Assembly: GCA_039545275.1 (NCBI GenBank)
Contig: BCHS01000018.1
Span: 62,001-126,000 of the forward strand
From: Pseudomicrostroma phylloplanum
Lineage: Eukaryota > Basidiomycota > Exobasidiomycetes > Microstromatales
DNA length: 64,000 nt
Direction of reading: 5' to 3'
Positions 31,573 to 40,872 of this stretch are shown one piece after another. Under the pieces are notes generated by a model. It was not told the origin of the DNA. It was given only the letters and a program-made list of their open reading frames with translations, and made no database searches. Both the position numbers and the translations under genes were made by a program. Every line of letters begins with the position of its first letter. Within the stretch, counting starts at the first letter, position 1.

Positions 31573-32704
31573 TCATGAGCTGGCGGCTGCTACTGCTCTG
31601 TTAGCCACGAGCTCGTCGAACCTCTTGTCCATCTCTGAGAGCGATGTGGAGAGCTGGTGAGGGGATGCAGGACTTGCAAGGGCGCTGTACATGATGAGAT
31701 GCAGAGCGGGTCAGTATAGCACTTCTTGCAACACCGCTCCCTATTGGTCTCATCTCGCCAACTTACCTGAGGTATTCTTGTCCAGGGTTGCCAAGCTTGC
31801 TCTGCGGGTTGAGGTATCCAGCCAACACGGCCAGATTTGCCTTGACCTCCTTGGCCAATCCACTCTTTCCCTCCTCTGCATCCCCTCCCTGCTGCAACGA
31901 AGTTCCCGCCTCCCTCACACTCTCCTCTGCCTTCTTCCACTCTCCCCTCCTCATCAACGCCACTCCCCTTCCCATCCTCATACTCGCCAACCTAGCCCCT
32001 TTGCCTTCTTCTGAAGAAGCAGCAAGTGAGCTGAATTCATCGTAGACGTAGTAGGCCTGCTGTGCTGGTCTTCCACCCTTGTACACGCCTAGGGAAGCCT
32101 CGACTAGCTGGATCACTAGCGAGTCTTCGGCCCAGGTACGGGCAGAGTCGTAGAGCTTTTGGGCTACGTCTGGACGGTGGATGAGGAGGAGGATGTGCAC
32201 AGCGAGAGCGATACTGCCTAGGTTCCTCTGTGGCTCTCCCCCCGCAGAGGTTGAGGCAGAGTTGACTTTGAGTGTCTCGAGAGCGCCGATGGGGTCCTGG
32301 TCTAGGTATTGCGTCGTGGCGAGGAGACACTCGATCTGTTCCTCTTCCCCGTCGTAGTACTCTACGCCCTCGATGATCGCCTCGTGCACCTCGCTCAGAG
32401 CTACAACCTGATTGCCTAGATCGCGCTCCTCCTCTTCCTCTCCCCCTGCTCCTGAATTGCTTGCGGCAACTGCCTCGATGACGTCGGTGAAGATGCGCAG
32501 AGCTTTGGTGGTGCTTTCACCCAGGGATGCAGAGTGAGCATCGATGAGGGATCGGGCGGCCGAGGTGTTGGGTGGGGAGAGGGCCAGGTGTGCTCGGCTT
32601 GCGAAGCAGACGTCGAGGGGTCCGGGGGAGGAGAGGGAGCTGACGTGGGCGATGCAGCCTGGGAAGGAAGACTTGTAGAAGAGGGTAGAGGTGAGAGACG
32701 ACAT
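31573..32704 (-). CDS. SEC28: Coatomer subunit epsilon (epsilon-COP)
   Basis: Exons 32704-31767 and 31684-31573 join in phase to give 349 residues. The ATG at 32704 is the first in frame; sequence further upstream lacks one. The protein starts LFYKSSFPGCIAHVSSL and has TPR-like helices typical of epsilon-COP: EQIECLLATTQYLDQDPIGAL, LLLIHRPDVAQKLYDSA, YVYDEFSSLA, and EVKANLAVLAGYLN before the intron. The small last exon gives LSEMDKRFDELVANRA, matching the conserved C-terminus that contacts alpha-COP. Epsilon-COP stabilises alpha-COP in the COPI coat used for Golgi-to-ER transport. It starts 256 bp from the ELYS-domain gene, in the opposite direction. Confidence 0.9.
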
Positions 32705-32960
32705 TTCTGGGTGTGTGAGGTGGTGAGGTAGGCGTTGAGATGATGGCAATGGTGATGGTGATGCGCCGGTAGAGGTCTACAGGTGTTGCTCTGCCAGACG
32801 GACAGCCAATCGTCTCCACGCACGCACGCACGCACAGGCAGCGACTCGCCTCGCATTGGGCGCGCGTCAAGGCGAGAAGAAGTGATCATGGTCCATTCCG
32901 AGGAGCGTCCTTGCTACTCTCCTCCTCACCTGTTCCACCCGACTTACATCCTCGCCGCAG
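32705..32960. promoter_or_regulatory. Shared divergent promoter, epsilon-COP and ELYS-domain gene
   Basis: 256 bp separating two divergent start codons. It contains a CACG tetranucleotide run (32817-32834). No other motif recognised. Confidence 0.4.
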
Positions 32961-35957
32961 ATGGACAATGGCGATAGCAGTAGCAGTAGCAGCAGGATGC
33001 CTTCTGCCATCGACGACCATCAGAGTATCCCCTTTCACTCGCCGGTGCTGGCCTACTTTCCCCGCAAGTCGGGCGACTCCATACCAATCCCGCCCACCCC
33101 GACTTCCCCTTCCATCATCTCCTCGCTGCTCACATCAGCCGGCGTAGACGCTGCTCTCTACCCACCACGGTCGTACCCAGAGCTCGGAGAGCTGATACTC
33201 GCAGTGCAAGACTCGCTCTTTGATACTCTGCGCCGCAATGCCCTCCTCTACTACCTCCTACTCGATTACCACCTGCTGCCCGTAAACCAGCAAGGATCTG
33301 CCTCTCCCATCGCCTCGCTGTCGTCTCTCCCACCCCGCTCCTCCATCATTGCTCAATTTGCTATCAACCACCTGCTGCCCGACTTTTGGACACACAGCGT
33401 CGAGCGGGGATTCTGGAGGTTCGACAAGGGACTGCACAAGGAAGCTATCCCTTGGCTCAACGCTGCCAACTCGAGTGCATATGCGAACCACGTCCTGAGG
33501 ACACTGAGTCCACTCAAGGGCAAGGAGAAGTCGTTGGAGAAGGCTGAATGCCTGATCAAGTACGTGAGGATCGCCAAGCCCGTCCTGTCCGAGACGAAGG
33601 CGGACCTAGACGTGGTGGAAGCGGTGGTGGTCGGTAAAGCAATCGTCGAAGGTCTGCAAGGCGCTCTGGAGCTCATCCGGGAGAGACCCAATTCGGAGCA
33701 GAACGCCCTCTTTGCTACCCTGTGGCAATGGCTATTCCAGCTAGAGCAGAGCAGTCAGACTGCCCATATCCGTTCCTCTTTGCTGCAGTCAGTCGTCGCC
33801 CTCCCGCTCTCGGACAGTGAAGTGCAGACGCTAGTCGCCTTCTCCCTCGGTCGCAACGCAGACTCAAGTGCTCAAACTCCCTCGTCAACGCTACTACGAG
33901 CTCGTCAGCTCGCATTGGACACGCTGCTGGTACGACTGCTCAATGCAGGCCGCGTGCTGGACGCGCTCAAGGTCAATAGCCTTGCGGAAGAATCGCATGG
34001 GAGTGCTGCCGTCGAAGAGGAGGGTGGAGAAGTAGGCGCTCAGAGGCGGAAGAAGAGGAGGGAGATGTTGCGGCTTGCGAGGGAGATGCTGCCTGAGGTA
34101 GTCAGGAGTCAATTGGAGAAAATGAGGGTGGCAGAGGATGACAAGAGCATCGACATGGCCTCAAGAGACGATGAGATGGAAGAAGACGAAGTCGTCGCTC
34201 CAGAGCCAACAGAGCCCATTCGCTCCGCAGCCCCCGCTCCCAGCTTCAACGGCGGTACACCAACCTCGAAGGTCCCCATCAGAGGCTACATGCAAAACCG
34301 TCTCGCAGAGTCTACGTCCTCCTCGCGCCTCTCAGCAGCAGCTACCCCACCTCCTGCTCAACGATCTACGCCTACTCATCAGCGAGTACACGTCCCTCTC
34401 GTCTCTCAATCGCCACTCGCATTCGCAGCAAGTCGCAGCGAGACGTCCTTTTCGCGTGCTTCGCCATCCGGCACACGATTCATTCCTACACCTGTCCGTG
34501 CACAAGCACCAGCACCAGCACGTACCAGCGAGGGAGCGGCAGGAGAGTCAGAAGAAGGCCCCTACGCTCGGCTGGCAGCTCAGCTCGCCTCTCAAGCCAA
34601 CGGAGAAGCCCAAGCAGGCGGAGCACCAGGCGACGAGAGTATGCTCCTCGCTTCTCTTCTCCCACAGAAGAGGAATCTCGCTACACGCAGGCTGGACGCT
34701 AAAGCTAGTGGAGCAGGAGGAGGAGGAGAAGGAGCGCGTCTCTCCGCTTCCGCTTTGGGTGATGCAGCCGATGACGGAGGAGAGGTCTCTTTCGAGCAAC
34801 AGCGCAGTCGGTCCGGATTCGAGGTGCCCAAGCGACGCTACACCAAGAAGGACCATGCAGCGGGCACGGGCTCGGGCTCGAAGAAGAGCGAAGCGCCCTC
34901 CTCCGTGTCCGTGTCCAGGACGACTGCGGCCCGACATGCGTCCGCCAGTCCAGCCAAGGAACCTGCCAGTGGCAGGAGTCGAGGCGGGGTAGCCGACACC
35001 TCCCGTAGAGGCGCGTCGGGATTGAGGAAGAGCACGACGATGAGCAGTCTAGCGAGCGCGGCGCCTCCACGGGAGGACGAGGAAGCTCCTCCTATGCCTT
35101 CAGCAGGCAGGAAGACACCCCGAAGCACGGCGGGGAAGAAGTCGTCTGCTCCTGCTGCTACTGCCACTGCTCCCACGACACCAGCAGCACCAACACGGCG
35201 CTCCACTCGCGCTCAATCTGAATCTGTGCCAGGCTCCTTCCCGGGCGCGATGCAGGACGATGATGAAGAAGAAGGCGATGGCGATGGTGATGGGGGAGAA
35301 CAAGGCGCCGCCGACGCCCCGCCCGAGATGCTCGAGCTTTCTTCTGCAAGTCGGGCGATGAGCTCTGCTCGTGCCAGCAAGAAGACCACCAGCACGAGCG
35401 CGGGCGCAGGTACACCACGCAGGGCCACTCGCGCGAAAACCCCTTCCGCCTCTGCCTCTACTACCACCGCAGGAGGGCCGAAAGAGTCTACACCCGTGCG
35501 TCGCTCCGCCCGTCGACATACCACCAACACCACCACCAGCACCGCCGGTGTGGGAGCAGGAGCTACAGCTACATCCCGTAGCACTCGTGCCTCCTCCCGC
35601 GCTTCTTCCGTGCTCTCTTCGCGCTTTGGAGATGGAGGTGAGGACGACTATGCCAACGAAGATGGGGAGGGCGTAGGAGAGGGAGAAGGAGAAGACGCAG
35701 ACGCGCTCGGCCATGAGCTGAACTTCGGTCGTGGAAACGGAAGTGGAAGGAGGGGGAGAGGATTGAGGACGCGCACGAGGAGTATGAGTGTTCTCAGTAC
35801 TAGTACCGCTGCTGAAGAAGATGGAGAGGAGGGCCAGGGGCAGGGGAGCGGCGGAGACGAAGTGGAAGATGGAGAGGGAGACGGAGATGAGACTGCTCGA
35901 AGACGCGCAGGCGGAGGAGAGGAGCGACCTGTAAGGAGGAGCGGACGAAGACGCTGA
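32961..35957 (+). CDS. ELYS-domain nuclear pore protein with long basic tail
   Basis: Single exon, 998 residues. The first ~380 residues form the helical ELYS domain found in metazoan ELYS and fungal relatives: YPELGELILAVQDSLFDTLRRNALLYYLLLDY, FAINHLLPDFWTHSVERGFWRFDKGLHKEAIPWL and LFATLWQWLFQ. In animals ELYS brings the Nup107/Y-complex to chromatin; fungal ELYS-domain proteins belong to the same pore subcomplex. The remaining ~600 residues are disordered and rich in Ser, Ala, Thr, Arg and acidic blocks. Within this tail a basic motif of the form RRS/ATR recurs (PTRRSTRA, TPRRATRAK, PVRRSARRH, SRSTRASSR, and the terminal PVRRSGRRR). The reading frame is unbroken to the TGA at 35955-35957. 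The domain assignment is fairly sure; the role of the tail is inferred. Confidence 0.8.
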   Translation: MDNGDSSSSSSRMPSAIDDHQSIPFHSPVLAYFPRKSGDSIPIPPTPTSPSIISSLLTSAGVDAALYPPRSYPELGELILAVQDSLFDTLRRNALLYYLLLDYHLLPVNQQGSASPIASLSSLPPRSSIIAQFAINHLLPDFWTHSVERGFWRFDKGLHKEAIPWLNAANSSAYANHVLRTLSPLKGKEKSLEKAECLIKYVRIAKPVLSETKADLDVVEAVVVGKAIVEGLQGALELIRERPNSEQNALFATLWQWLFQLEQSSQTAHIRSSLLQSVVALPLSDSEVQTLVAFSLGRNADSSAQTPSSTLLRARQLALDTLLVRLLNAGRVLDALKVNSLAEESHGSAAVEEEGGEVGAQRRKKRREMLRLAREMLPEVVRSQLEKMRVAEDDKSIDMASRDDEMEEDEVVAPEPTEPIRSAAPAPSFNGGTPTSKVPIRGYMQNRLAESTSSSRLSAAATPPPAQRSTPTHQRVHVPLVSQSPLAFAASRSETSFSRASPSGTRFIPTPVRAQAPAPARTSEGAAGESEEGPYARLAAQLASQANGEAQAGGAPGDESMLLASLLPQKRNLATRRLDAKASGAGGGGEGARLSASALGDAADDGGEVSFEQQRSRSGFEVPKRRYTKKDHAAGTGSGSKKSEAPSSVSVSRTTAARHASASPAKEPASGRSRGGVADTSRRGASGLRKSTTMSSLASAAPPREDEEAPPMPSAGRKTPRSTAGKKSSAPAATATAPTTPAAPTRRSTRAQSESVPGSFPGAMQDDDEEEGDGDGDGGEQGAADAPPEMLELSSASRAMSSARASKKTTSTSAGAGTPRRATRAKTPSASASTTTAGGPKESTPVRRSARRHTTNTTTSTAGVGAGATATSRSTRASSRASSVLSSRFGDGGEDDYANEDGEGVGEGEGEDADALGHELNFGRGNGSGRRGRGLRTRTRSMSVLSTSTAAEEDGEEGQGQGSGGDEVEDGEGDGDETARRRAGGGEERPVRRSGRRR

Positions 35958-36165
35958 TTGTCAAGCTTCTCGGTCTCGCTCTGTCTCACTTGAGTTCACT
36001 TTGAGTAATGCGAAAGAAGGTGGGCGCGACTGTAAATATCGATCTGGGTCTGTTGCGACGTCAATTGGAGCGACGGGGGAGGAGTGTCGAACGATATAGC
36101 ATGGGAAGCGATTCTGTACTGTACAAATGGCGAGGGCGGCGCGCTCCGTCTAGTCTAATCCCCCC

Positions 36166-38607
36166 TCAGCAGCTCCCCTCCCTCTCCCTTTCCCTCTCCC
36201 TTCCTCTGACATCCCTGGGTAGGTTCCTCCTCAGGATCAAAGGAGCCCTCTCTCTTTTCAACTCCTGTCCCTCCTGTCCCTCCTGTCCCTCCTGCCCCTC
36301 CTCCTCTCTTTGCACCTCCCCCTCTGCCCTTAATGGCAAAGGACAAGGCAACGCAGGCCCGCACCAAAGCGCCTCCTCATGCGAGCAACCCAGAGCCCTC
36401 TTGGAGCGATAGCGCGCCACGAAGTTTTCCCAGAGGGGTTTGGTCTCCAAAGAGGTAGGCCAGATACCACCTCCTGCAGCTCCTCGTCGTCGCTGTCTGC
36501 CTTCTAGCCCGCGGCTTGGAGCAGGAGCGGAGAGAGGAAGAGCAACGCTGACGCGATGCAGGTCCTCGAGGGGACTAGGGCCAACGACAACGGCGGCGGC
36601 GGCGGCTCCGGCCGGCTGCGCTTCGGCTTGCTTCCCGCCTTGGCTCGCACCCCCTCTAGAAGCACCAGCACGCACATTGAACTGCTCCCGTAGCAAGAGC
36701 GGGTAGTCCTGCGTTGTGCCTCTTGCGTTTGCCGGGAGCAAGGCTTCGGGCGTGTCGAGGATGGATATGCGCGTGGCGATTGTTGCGAGCCAGAGCGGTG
36801 GACGAGTGTCGGGCGAGGTTTTGGCCGGAAGAGCAGGAGGATCAGGAGGAGGGGAAGGAGAGGCGGGAGTAGTTGCAGCGGGTGAAGTCGCATCGATTCC
36901 ATGTGCCGTGGGAGGTTGCACAACGGGTGGCGAAGCAGTGGGCGGGGCCGGGGACGCCTCGAGCTTCTCCTCTGCCGGACACTCAGTTTCGTCTGAGAAG
37001 AGAAGACAGGCGACGGCTGCATCGTCTTCATCGTCCTGCGCGTCCCTCTTCTTGCTCGAGCTCGACGCCTCAACCGCCCTGCTCTCCTCTCGTACTGCAG
37101 AGCGCTGCTTCGTCGCTTCCTTTTGACTATTGGGCGGTATCGAGCTCAGGCCCCATTGCTCCATCAGCTCCCTCTGGCCCCCATGAGACTTTCGCGCGTG
37201 GTAAGCGTCGTGCATCCAACGGACAAAGTAGTGCACCTCTGGGTAGCTAGGCACCGCATCGTCCTCTTCGTCCTCTTCGTGTTGGCTGAGGATCCACGGC
37301 TTCGTCCATGCAGGGGTGATGGCAAGCTGAGTAGGCGGTGAAGGGGCGGTCTCCTCTGCAGAATCAGCTGGTGGGCTGGTCTTGAGACTGCGCTCCTTCG
37401 CAGGTCGAACCTTTCTGCTCTTCTCAGCATTTGCGTCCGCGCCGGGCATGCGACGACGGTACGGCCTAGCAAGTCGGTACTGTGGTCGATAGACTTCATG
37501 ACACACCTCTTTCTGTCGGTCATCAACCTCGTCCTCCCCGCTGGAAGAGCTTCCACTGGCACTGCTTTCTTGGCTACGATCTCTCACCCTGCCGTTGCGC
37601 AGCTTCTTCGGCGTGAGCGGAAGAGGGGTGGGGTTGATGGACGCTAGCTCGCGCCAACCGCGTGGACGTCCGGGCTTCTTCCTCGTTGGAGTCGGATTCA
37701 CGGTAGCCACAGTACTCGTGGACGGAGAGACAGGCCCTTCGTCGTAAATGTCGTGATCGAAAGTGACGCCTTGGTCTGGCCATCCGCCAGACCCTTGGGC
37801 ATGGTCGCTGTATCGCCCCGAGGCTGTGTCATTGAGCTTCACCTCGTGCTCTTCCGATTGAGCAGCAAGGCCTCTCCCGCCGGTTTCAGGCAAGCCCTCC
37901 TGCCCAGTCCTGGGCTCGCGCCCCCTCTTCAACTTCACTCCAAGCTTTGCCGAGAGACCGGAATCTGCTGCCAGAGGCGTGGAGCGTTCGGAGCGGACCA
38001 CTCTCGGATCCAGCGAAGAGGAGGACGAAGAGGAGGCTATAGCAGAGGAGGAGGAGGATGCCATGGGGAGCGAGTGATGCGTGCGCGGTGGAGGTCGCGA
38101 AGGTACGGCTGCTGGATACTGCTCATGCTGATATTCGGGAGAAACATGCTGATGGGCCTGATGGTAGTCCTGATATGGGTCGGCATAGTCCGGCGGCTCA
38201 TAGTCGTCCTGTATCGTGATGGGGGCCAGAGCTGAAGAGCCTCTTCTGGGCGGCGAGGGAGCAGACGGGCCTGCTCTCATGAAGTCGTCGTAGAATTGAT
38301 CATAGGCTGCCTCGATTGCTTCGCTCTTGATTGCCGTCTCTTCATCGTAATAGTCATCGGCCTGATATCCGCTCTGCGTCTGAAAGTGAATCTGCCGCTG
38401 TTGTTCCTCCCATTGTTGCTGCTGAAGGTATAGCTGATGCTGTTGCTGCTGATGATAGTACCACGCTAGCTCCTGCTCCTGCGGGTGTAGATGTTGCTCG
38501 CCCTCTGATGGCAGTGCTACACCCTGGTAGCCTGGGTACTGGGCAGCATAATAGCCGTCGTCCTCGCTTGCCATTTGGCGAGGATATCCTGGTGCTACGT
38601 GTGCCAT
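36166..38607 (-). CDS. Unrecognised protein with AT-hook-like motif
   Basis: Single exon of 813 residues, ATG at 38607. The N-terminal 100 residues are Tyr/Gln/Glu-rich (runs such as YYHQQQQHQLYLQQQQ), and most of the rest is low complexity. Two features suggest a nuclear protein: KKPGRPRGWRE (about residue 313), a GRP-core AT-hook, and basic clusters such as RPYRRR. Segments that look more ordered are EVHYFVRWMHDAYHARKSHGG (about residue 456) and LWENFVARYRSKRALGCSHEEALW (about residue 730), the latter perhaps a small helical interaction motif. The C-terminus has an EGQ repeat from a 9-bp minisatellite. I recognise no family. It is divergent from eIF3m and convergent with the ELYS-domain gene, 208 bp apart. 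Confidence 0.65.
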   Translation of the reverse strand: MAHVAPGYPRQMASEDDGYYAAQYPGYQGVALPSEGEQHLHPQEQELAWYYHQQQQHQLYLQQQQWEEQQRQIHFQTQSGYQADDYYDEETAIKSEAIEAAYDQFYDDFMRAGPSAPSPPRRGSSALAPITIQDDYEPPDYADPYQDYHQAHQHVSPEYQHEQYPAAVPSRPPPRTHHSLPMASSSSSAIASSSSSSSLDPRVVRSERSTPLAADSGLSAKLGVKLKRGREPRTGQEGLPETGGRGLAAQSEEHEVKLNDTASGRYSDHAQGSGGWPDQGVTFDHDIYDEGPVSPSTSTVATVNPTPTRKKPGRPRGWRELASINPTPLPLTPKKLRNGRVRDRSQESSASGSSSSGEDEVDDRQKEVCHEVYRPQYRLARPYRRRMPGADANAEKSRKVRPAKERSLKTSPPADSAEETAPSPPTQLAITPAWTKPWILSQHEEDEEDDAVPSYPEVHYFVRWMHDAYHARKSHGGQRELMEQWGLSSIPPNSQKEATKQRSAVREESRAVEASSSSKKRDAQDDEDDAAVACLLFSDETECPAEEKLEASPAPPTASPPVVQPPTAHGIDATSPAATTPASPSPPPDPPALPAKTSPDTRPPLWLATIATRISILDTPEALLPANARGTTQDYPLLLREQFNVRAGASRGGASQGGKQAEAQPAGAAAAAVVVGPSPLEDLHRVSVALPLSAPAPSRGLEGRQRRRGAAGGGIWPTSLETKPLWENFVARYRSKRALGCSHEEALWCGPALPCPLPLRAEGEVQREEEGQEGQEGQEGQELKRERAPLILRRNLPRDVRGREREREREGSC
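36262..36297 (+). repeat. 9-bp tandem repeat inside coding sequence
   Basis: Four near-identical copies of CTCCTGTCC; on the minus strand they encode the repeated Glu-Gly-Gln units near the C-terminus of the AT-hook-like protein. Copy changes preserve the reading frame. Confidence 0.8.
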
Positions 38608-38950
38608 GCGAGGTCTGCGGCAGTGGGCCTTGTATCAACCAATGCGAGGAACCATGTCAGTCATCGCTTCCATTTCAGGGAGGCGCGACTTTTGTCGTGC
38701 ACAGACTCCTCGCCCCCCGCGCTTTGCTCAATTTAACTCGCAGAGCCTCTGAGCGTGGCGCGACGGGGGCACAACTCGGAGCCGAGCCGCGCCCAGTCAC
38801 AGTCCGCCGAGGAATTCATCTTTTGGCTCAGAGGCGAGAAGCGGCAAGGAGCAGCAGCAGCGAGGAAGATCCCAACGAGGAGCCTACCATACAACACCAT
38901 ACCCAAACCCCCCTTCACGCATACATTTCCCCCACATCACACTCAACAGG
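38608..38950. promoter_or_regulatory. Shared divergent promoter, AT-hook protein and eIF3m
   Basis: 343 bp between divergent start codons. The segment before the eIF3m ATG is rich in CA and CC (38885-38945). No gene or RNA seen; no specific binding site recognised. Confidence 0.4.
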
Positions 38951-40511
38951 ATGTCCTCCATCGTCCTGTCAGACTCTTCCCTAGCCGATCAGGCACTGGA
39001 CATCGCCGCACTCGTGTCCAGGTCAAAGCCAGAGGCAGAGCGATCCGACTACATCAACTCTTGGAGCACAAAGGCTGCAGATGCAGGAGAGGATCAGGCA
39101 AAGAGGGATGAAGTGGTGCAGGCGTTGGTAGCAGAGGTGAAGACCTTGGGAGATGGTACCGAGAGGGGTGAGTAGGCGCAAAGAGAGGCTGTCGCAGTCG
39201 CTAGCCGCGAGTCAGGACCAGGTATAGCTGACTGTTGGTACTCACCCCTGCGTGAACGCATCTGCCCCCCTCGCTCCATCTCACTAGAGCTGGAAGGAGC
39301 ACACAACCTCCTCTCCGCAATGATCCTCTCGGTGGCCGACGCTCAGACATCCCAGAAGCTCGCAGAACAGCACATCTCAGCAGTCATCAGCGACGCAGGA
39401 GCAGCCGCTTCAGCCTCGCCAGCAAGGGAGATGGTCAAGTACAGGATGTGAGTGCTCGACTGAAGCGAGCTGAAAGACTCCATACCGACTTCCATACAGC
39501 ATAGCTGATCTAACACTGACTTACTCCCCCGCTTTCAGCCTGTCTAACATCTTCAACACCCTTCCCTCCACCTCGCCCCTGCGCGAGAAGATCTTCCTCT
39601 CCATGCTCGACCTAGCCGCTTCCAACGATGAAGTCGACCTCCTCTCCCCCGCCCTCGCATCCCTCCCCACTTGGCTCGCCCAGTGGTCCATTTCCGAGTC
39701 GCAAAAGGCAGCAGCTCTGGAGACGGTCGCATCCAAGCTCGAGTCGTCGGGCGACAACCTCACTCAGAAGTCTTACGACTTCAGGTTGGCTCACCTCACA
39801 TACCTCTCTACCACACCAGGAGCGGCCACTTCTACCGAGGCGACCAAGGCAGCAGCGGAGAAGACGTTCGCTACTGCCCTCTCTCTACCCAAGATCTTCG
39901 AGTTCGACGCCCTGCTCAAGCTCTCGGCAGTCGAGTCGTCCCTCTCCTCTTCTTCCCTCTTTTCGCTGCTGAAGCTCCTCGTGCAGGGCTCCTACCAAGA
40001 TTGGACAAAGTGGATTGCAGAGGGCAGCAACGCCTCTGACCTCTCTCGTCTTCAGGTGGAAAAGTCCATTGTAGAGCGCAAGGTGCGGCTGCTAGAGGTT
40101 GCCTCGCTCTGCTCAAGAGCAGTCGAAGCCGCAAAGTCCTCTTCTTCTTCAGCCGTCAAGACTTCAACGGACGAAAGCGCCTCTGCCCCTTCGGCTCCTT
40201 CCTCCACCGCCGAAGTCCCCTACTCGCAGCTCTCGGCCGCAATCGATGTCCCTTCCTCGGACGTGGAGAGCTGGATCATCGACGTGATCCGCGCTGGCCT
40301 CATCAGCGGGAAACTCTCTCAGGTGAACCAGAGTCTGAGGGTGTACCGCTCTACCTACCGTACTTTTGGGACCGAGCAATGGACTCTTCTGGAGGGGAGA
40401 CTACAGGAATGGGATAGGGCTATTGAGGGCATTCTGGCCACGTTGGGCGGAGCGACGAGGGGACAGATCAATGGAGTGCAGGGATCGGACGCCGCGCTGG
40501 TGGGCGCTTGA
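38951..40511 (+). CDS. Translation initiation factor eIF3 subunit M
   Basis: Exons 38951-39167, 39288-39447 and 39539-40511 join in phase to give 449 residues. It has the helical repeats and PCI/winged-helix domain of eIF3m: YRILSNIFNTLPSTSPLREKIFLSML, SYDFRLAHLTYLS, FDALLKLSAVESS, SLFSLLKLLVQGSYQDW, and in the winged helix VPSSDVESWIIDVIRAGLISGKLSQVNQSLRVYR. eIF3m is part of the PCI/MPN octameric core of eIF3, which binds the 40S subunit during initiation. A Ser/Ala-rich loop (about residues 305-330) interrupts the PCI domain just before the winged helix, unlike the compact animal protein. Convergent with the histone deacetylase gene, 361 bp apart. Confidence 0.9.
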
Positions 40512-40872
40512 GGAGAGGGGGCGATGGAGCCGCTGGAAGATGTGAGCTGCTGGTGGTCTGTGGAAAGGAGAGGTTCAGTAGGACGCTCCGCCGCCTCTAT
40601 TCAGCTACAGCTACAGCTATCTATCGGCAAGCTACCACTGTCATGTATACATGCTCGTCCTTCTCCTACTTCAAAATTTTCACTAGATGGCACTGTGGAC
40701 CTATCTAGTCCCATGTTGATCAACACCAACCTCATCTGAGTATTCCTCCCGATCGACCGACCGACACACCTTGTCGTCGCGACTTTCATATGCTCAATCC
40801 ATTGACTGACTACTCGCATTGCATTGCATTGCATTGCATTGCATGGTATGGTACACGTCACATTCCTGCCTT
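40512..40872. other. Convergent intergenic region with pentanucleotide repeat
   Basis: 361 bp between two stop codons. It contains a GCATT pentanucleotide run (40816-40844) and otherwise looks like two 3' untranslated regions. Confidence 0.6.
40816..40844. repeat. (GCATT)n microsatellite
   Basis: Five complete GCATT units followed by GCAT, in the 3' region between eIF3m and the histone deacetylase. Confidence 0.9.

Noticed and set aside
40816..40844. Short tandem repeats as a CRISPR-like array
   Set aside because: Uniform pentanucleotide units with no spacers: a microsatellite in a eukaryotic 3' region.
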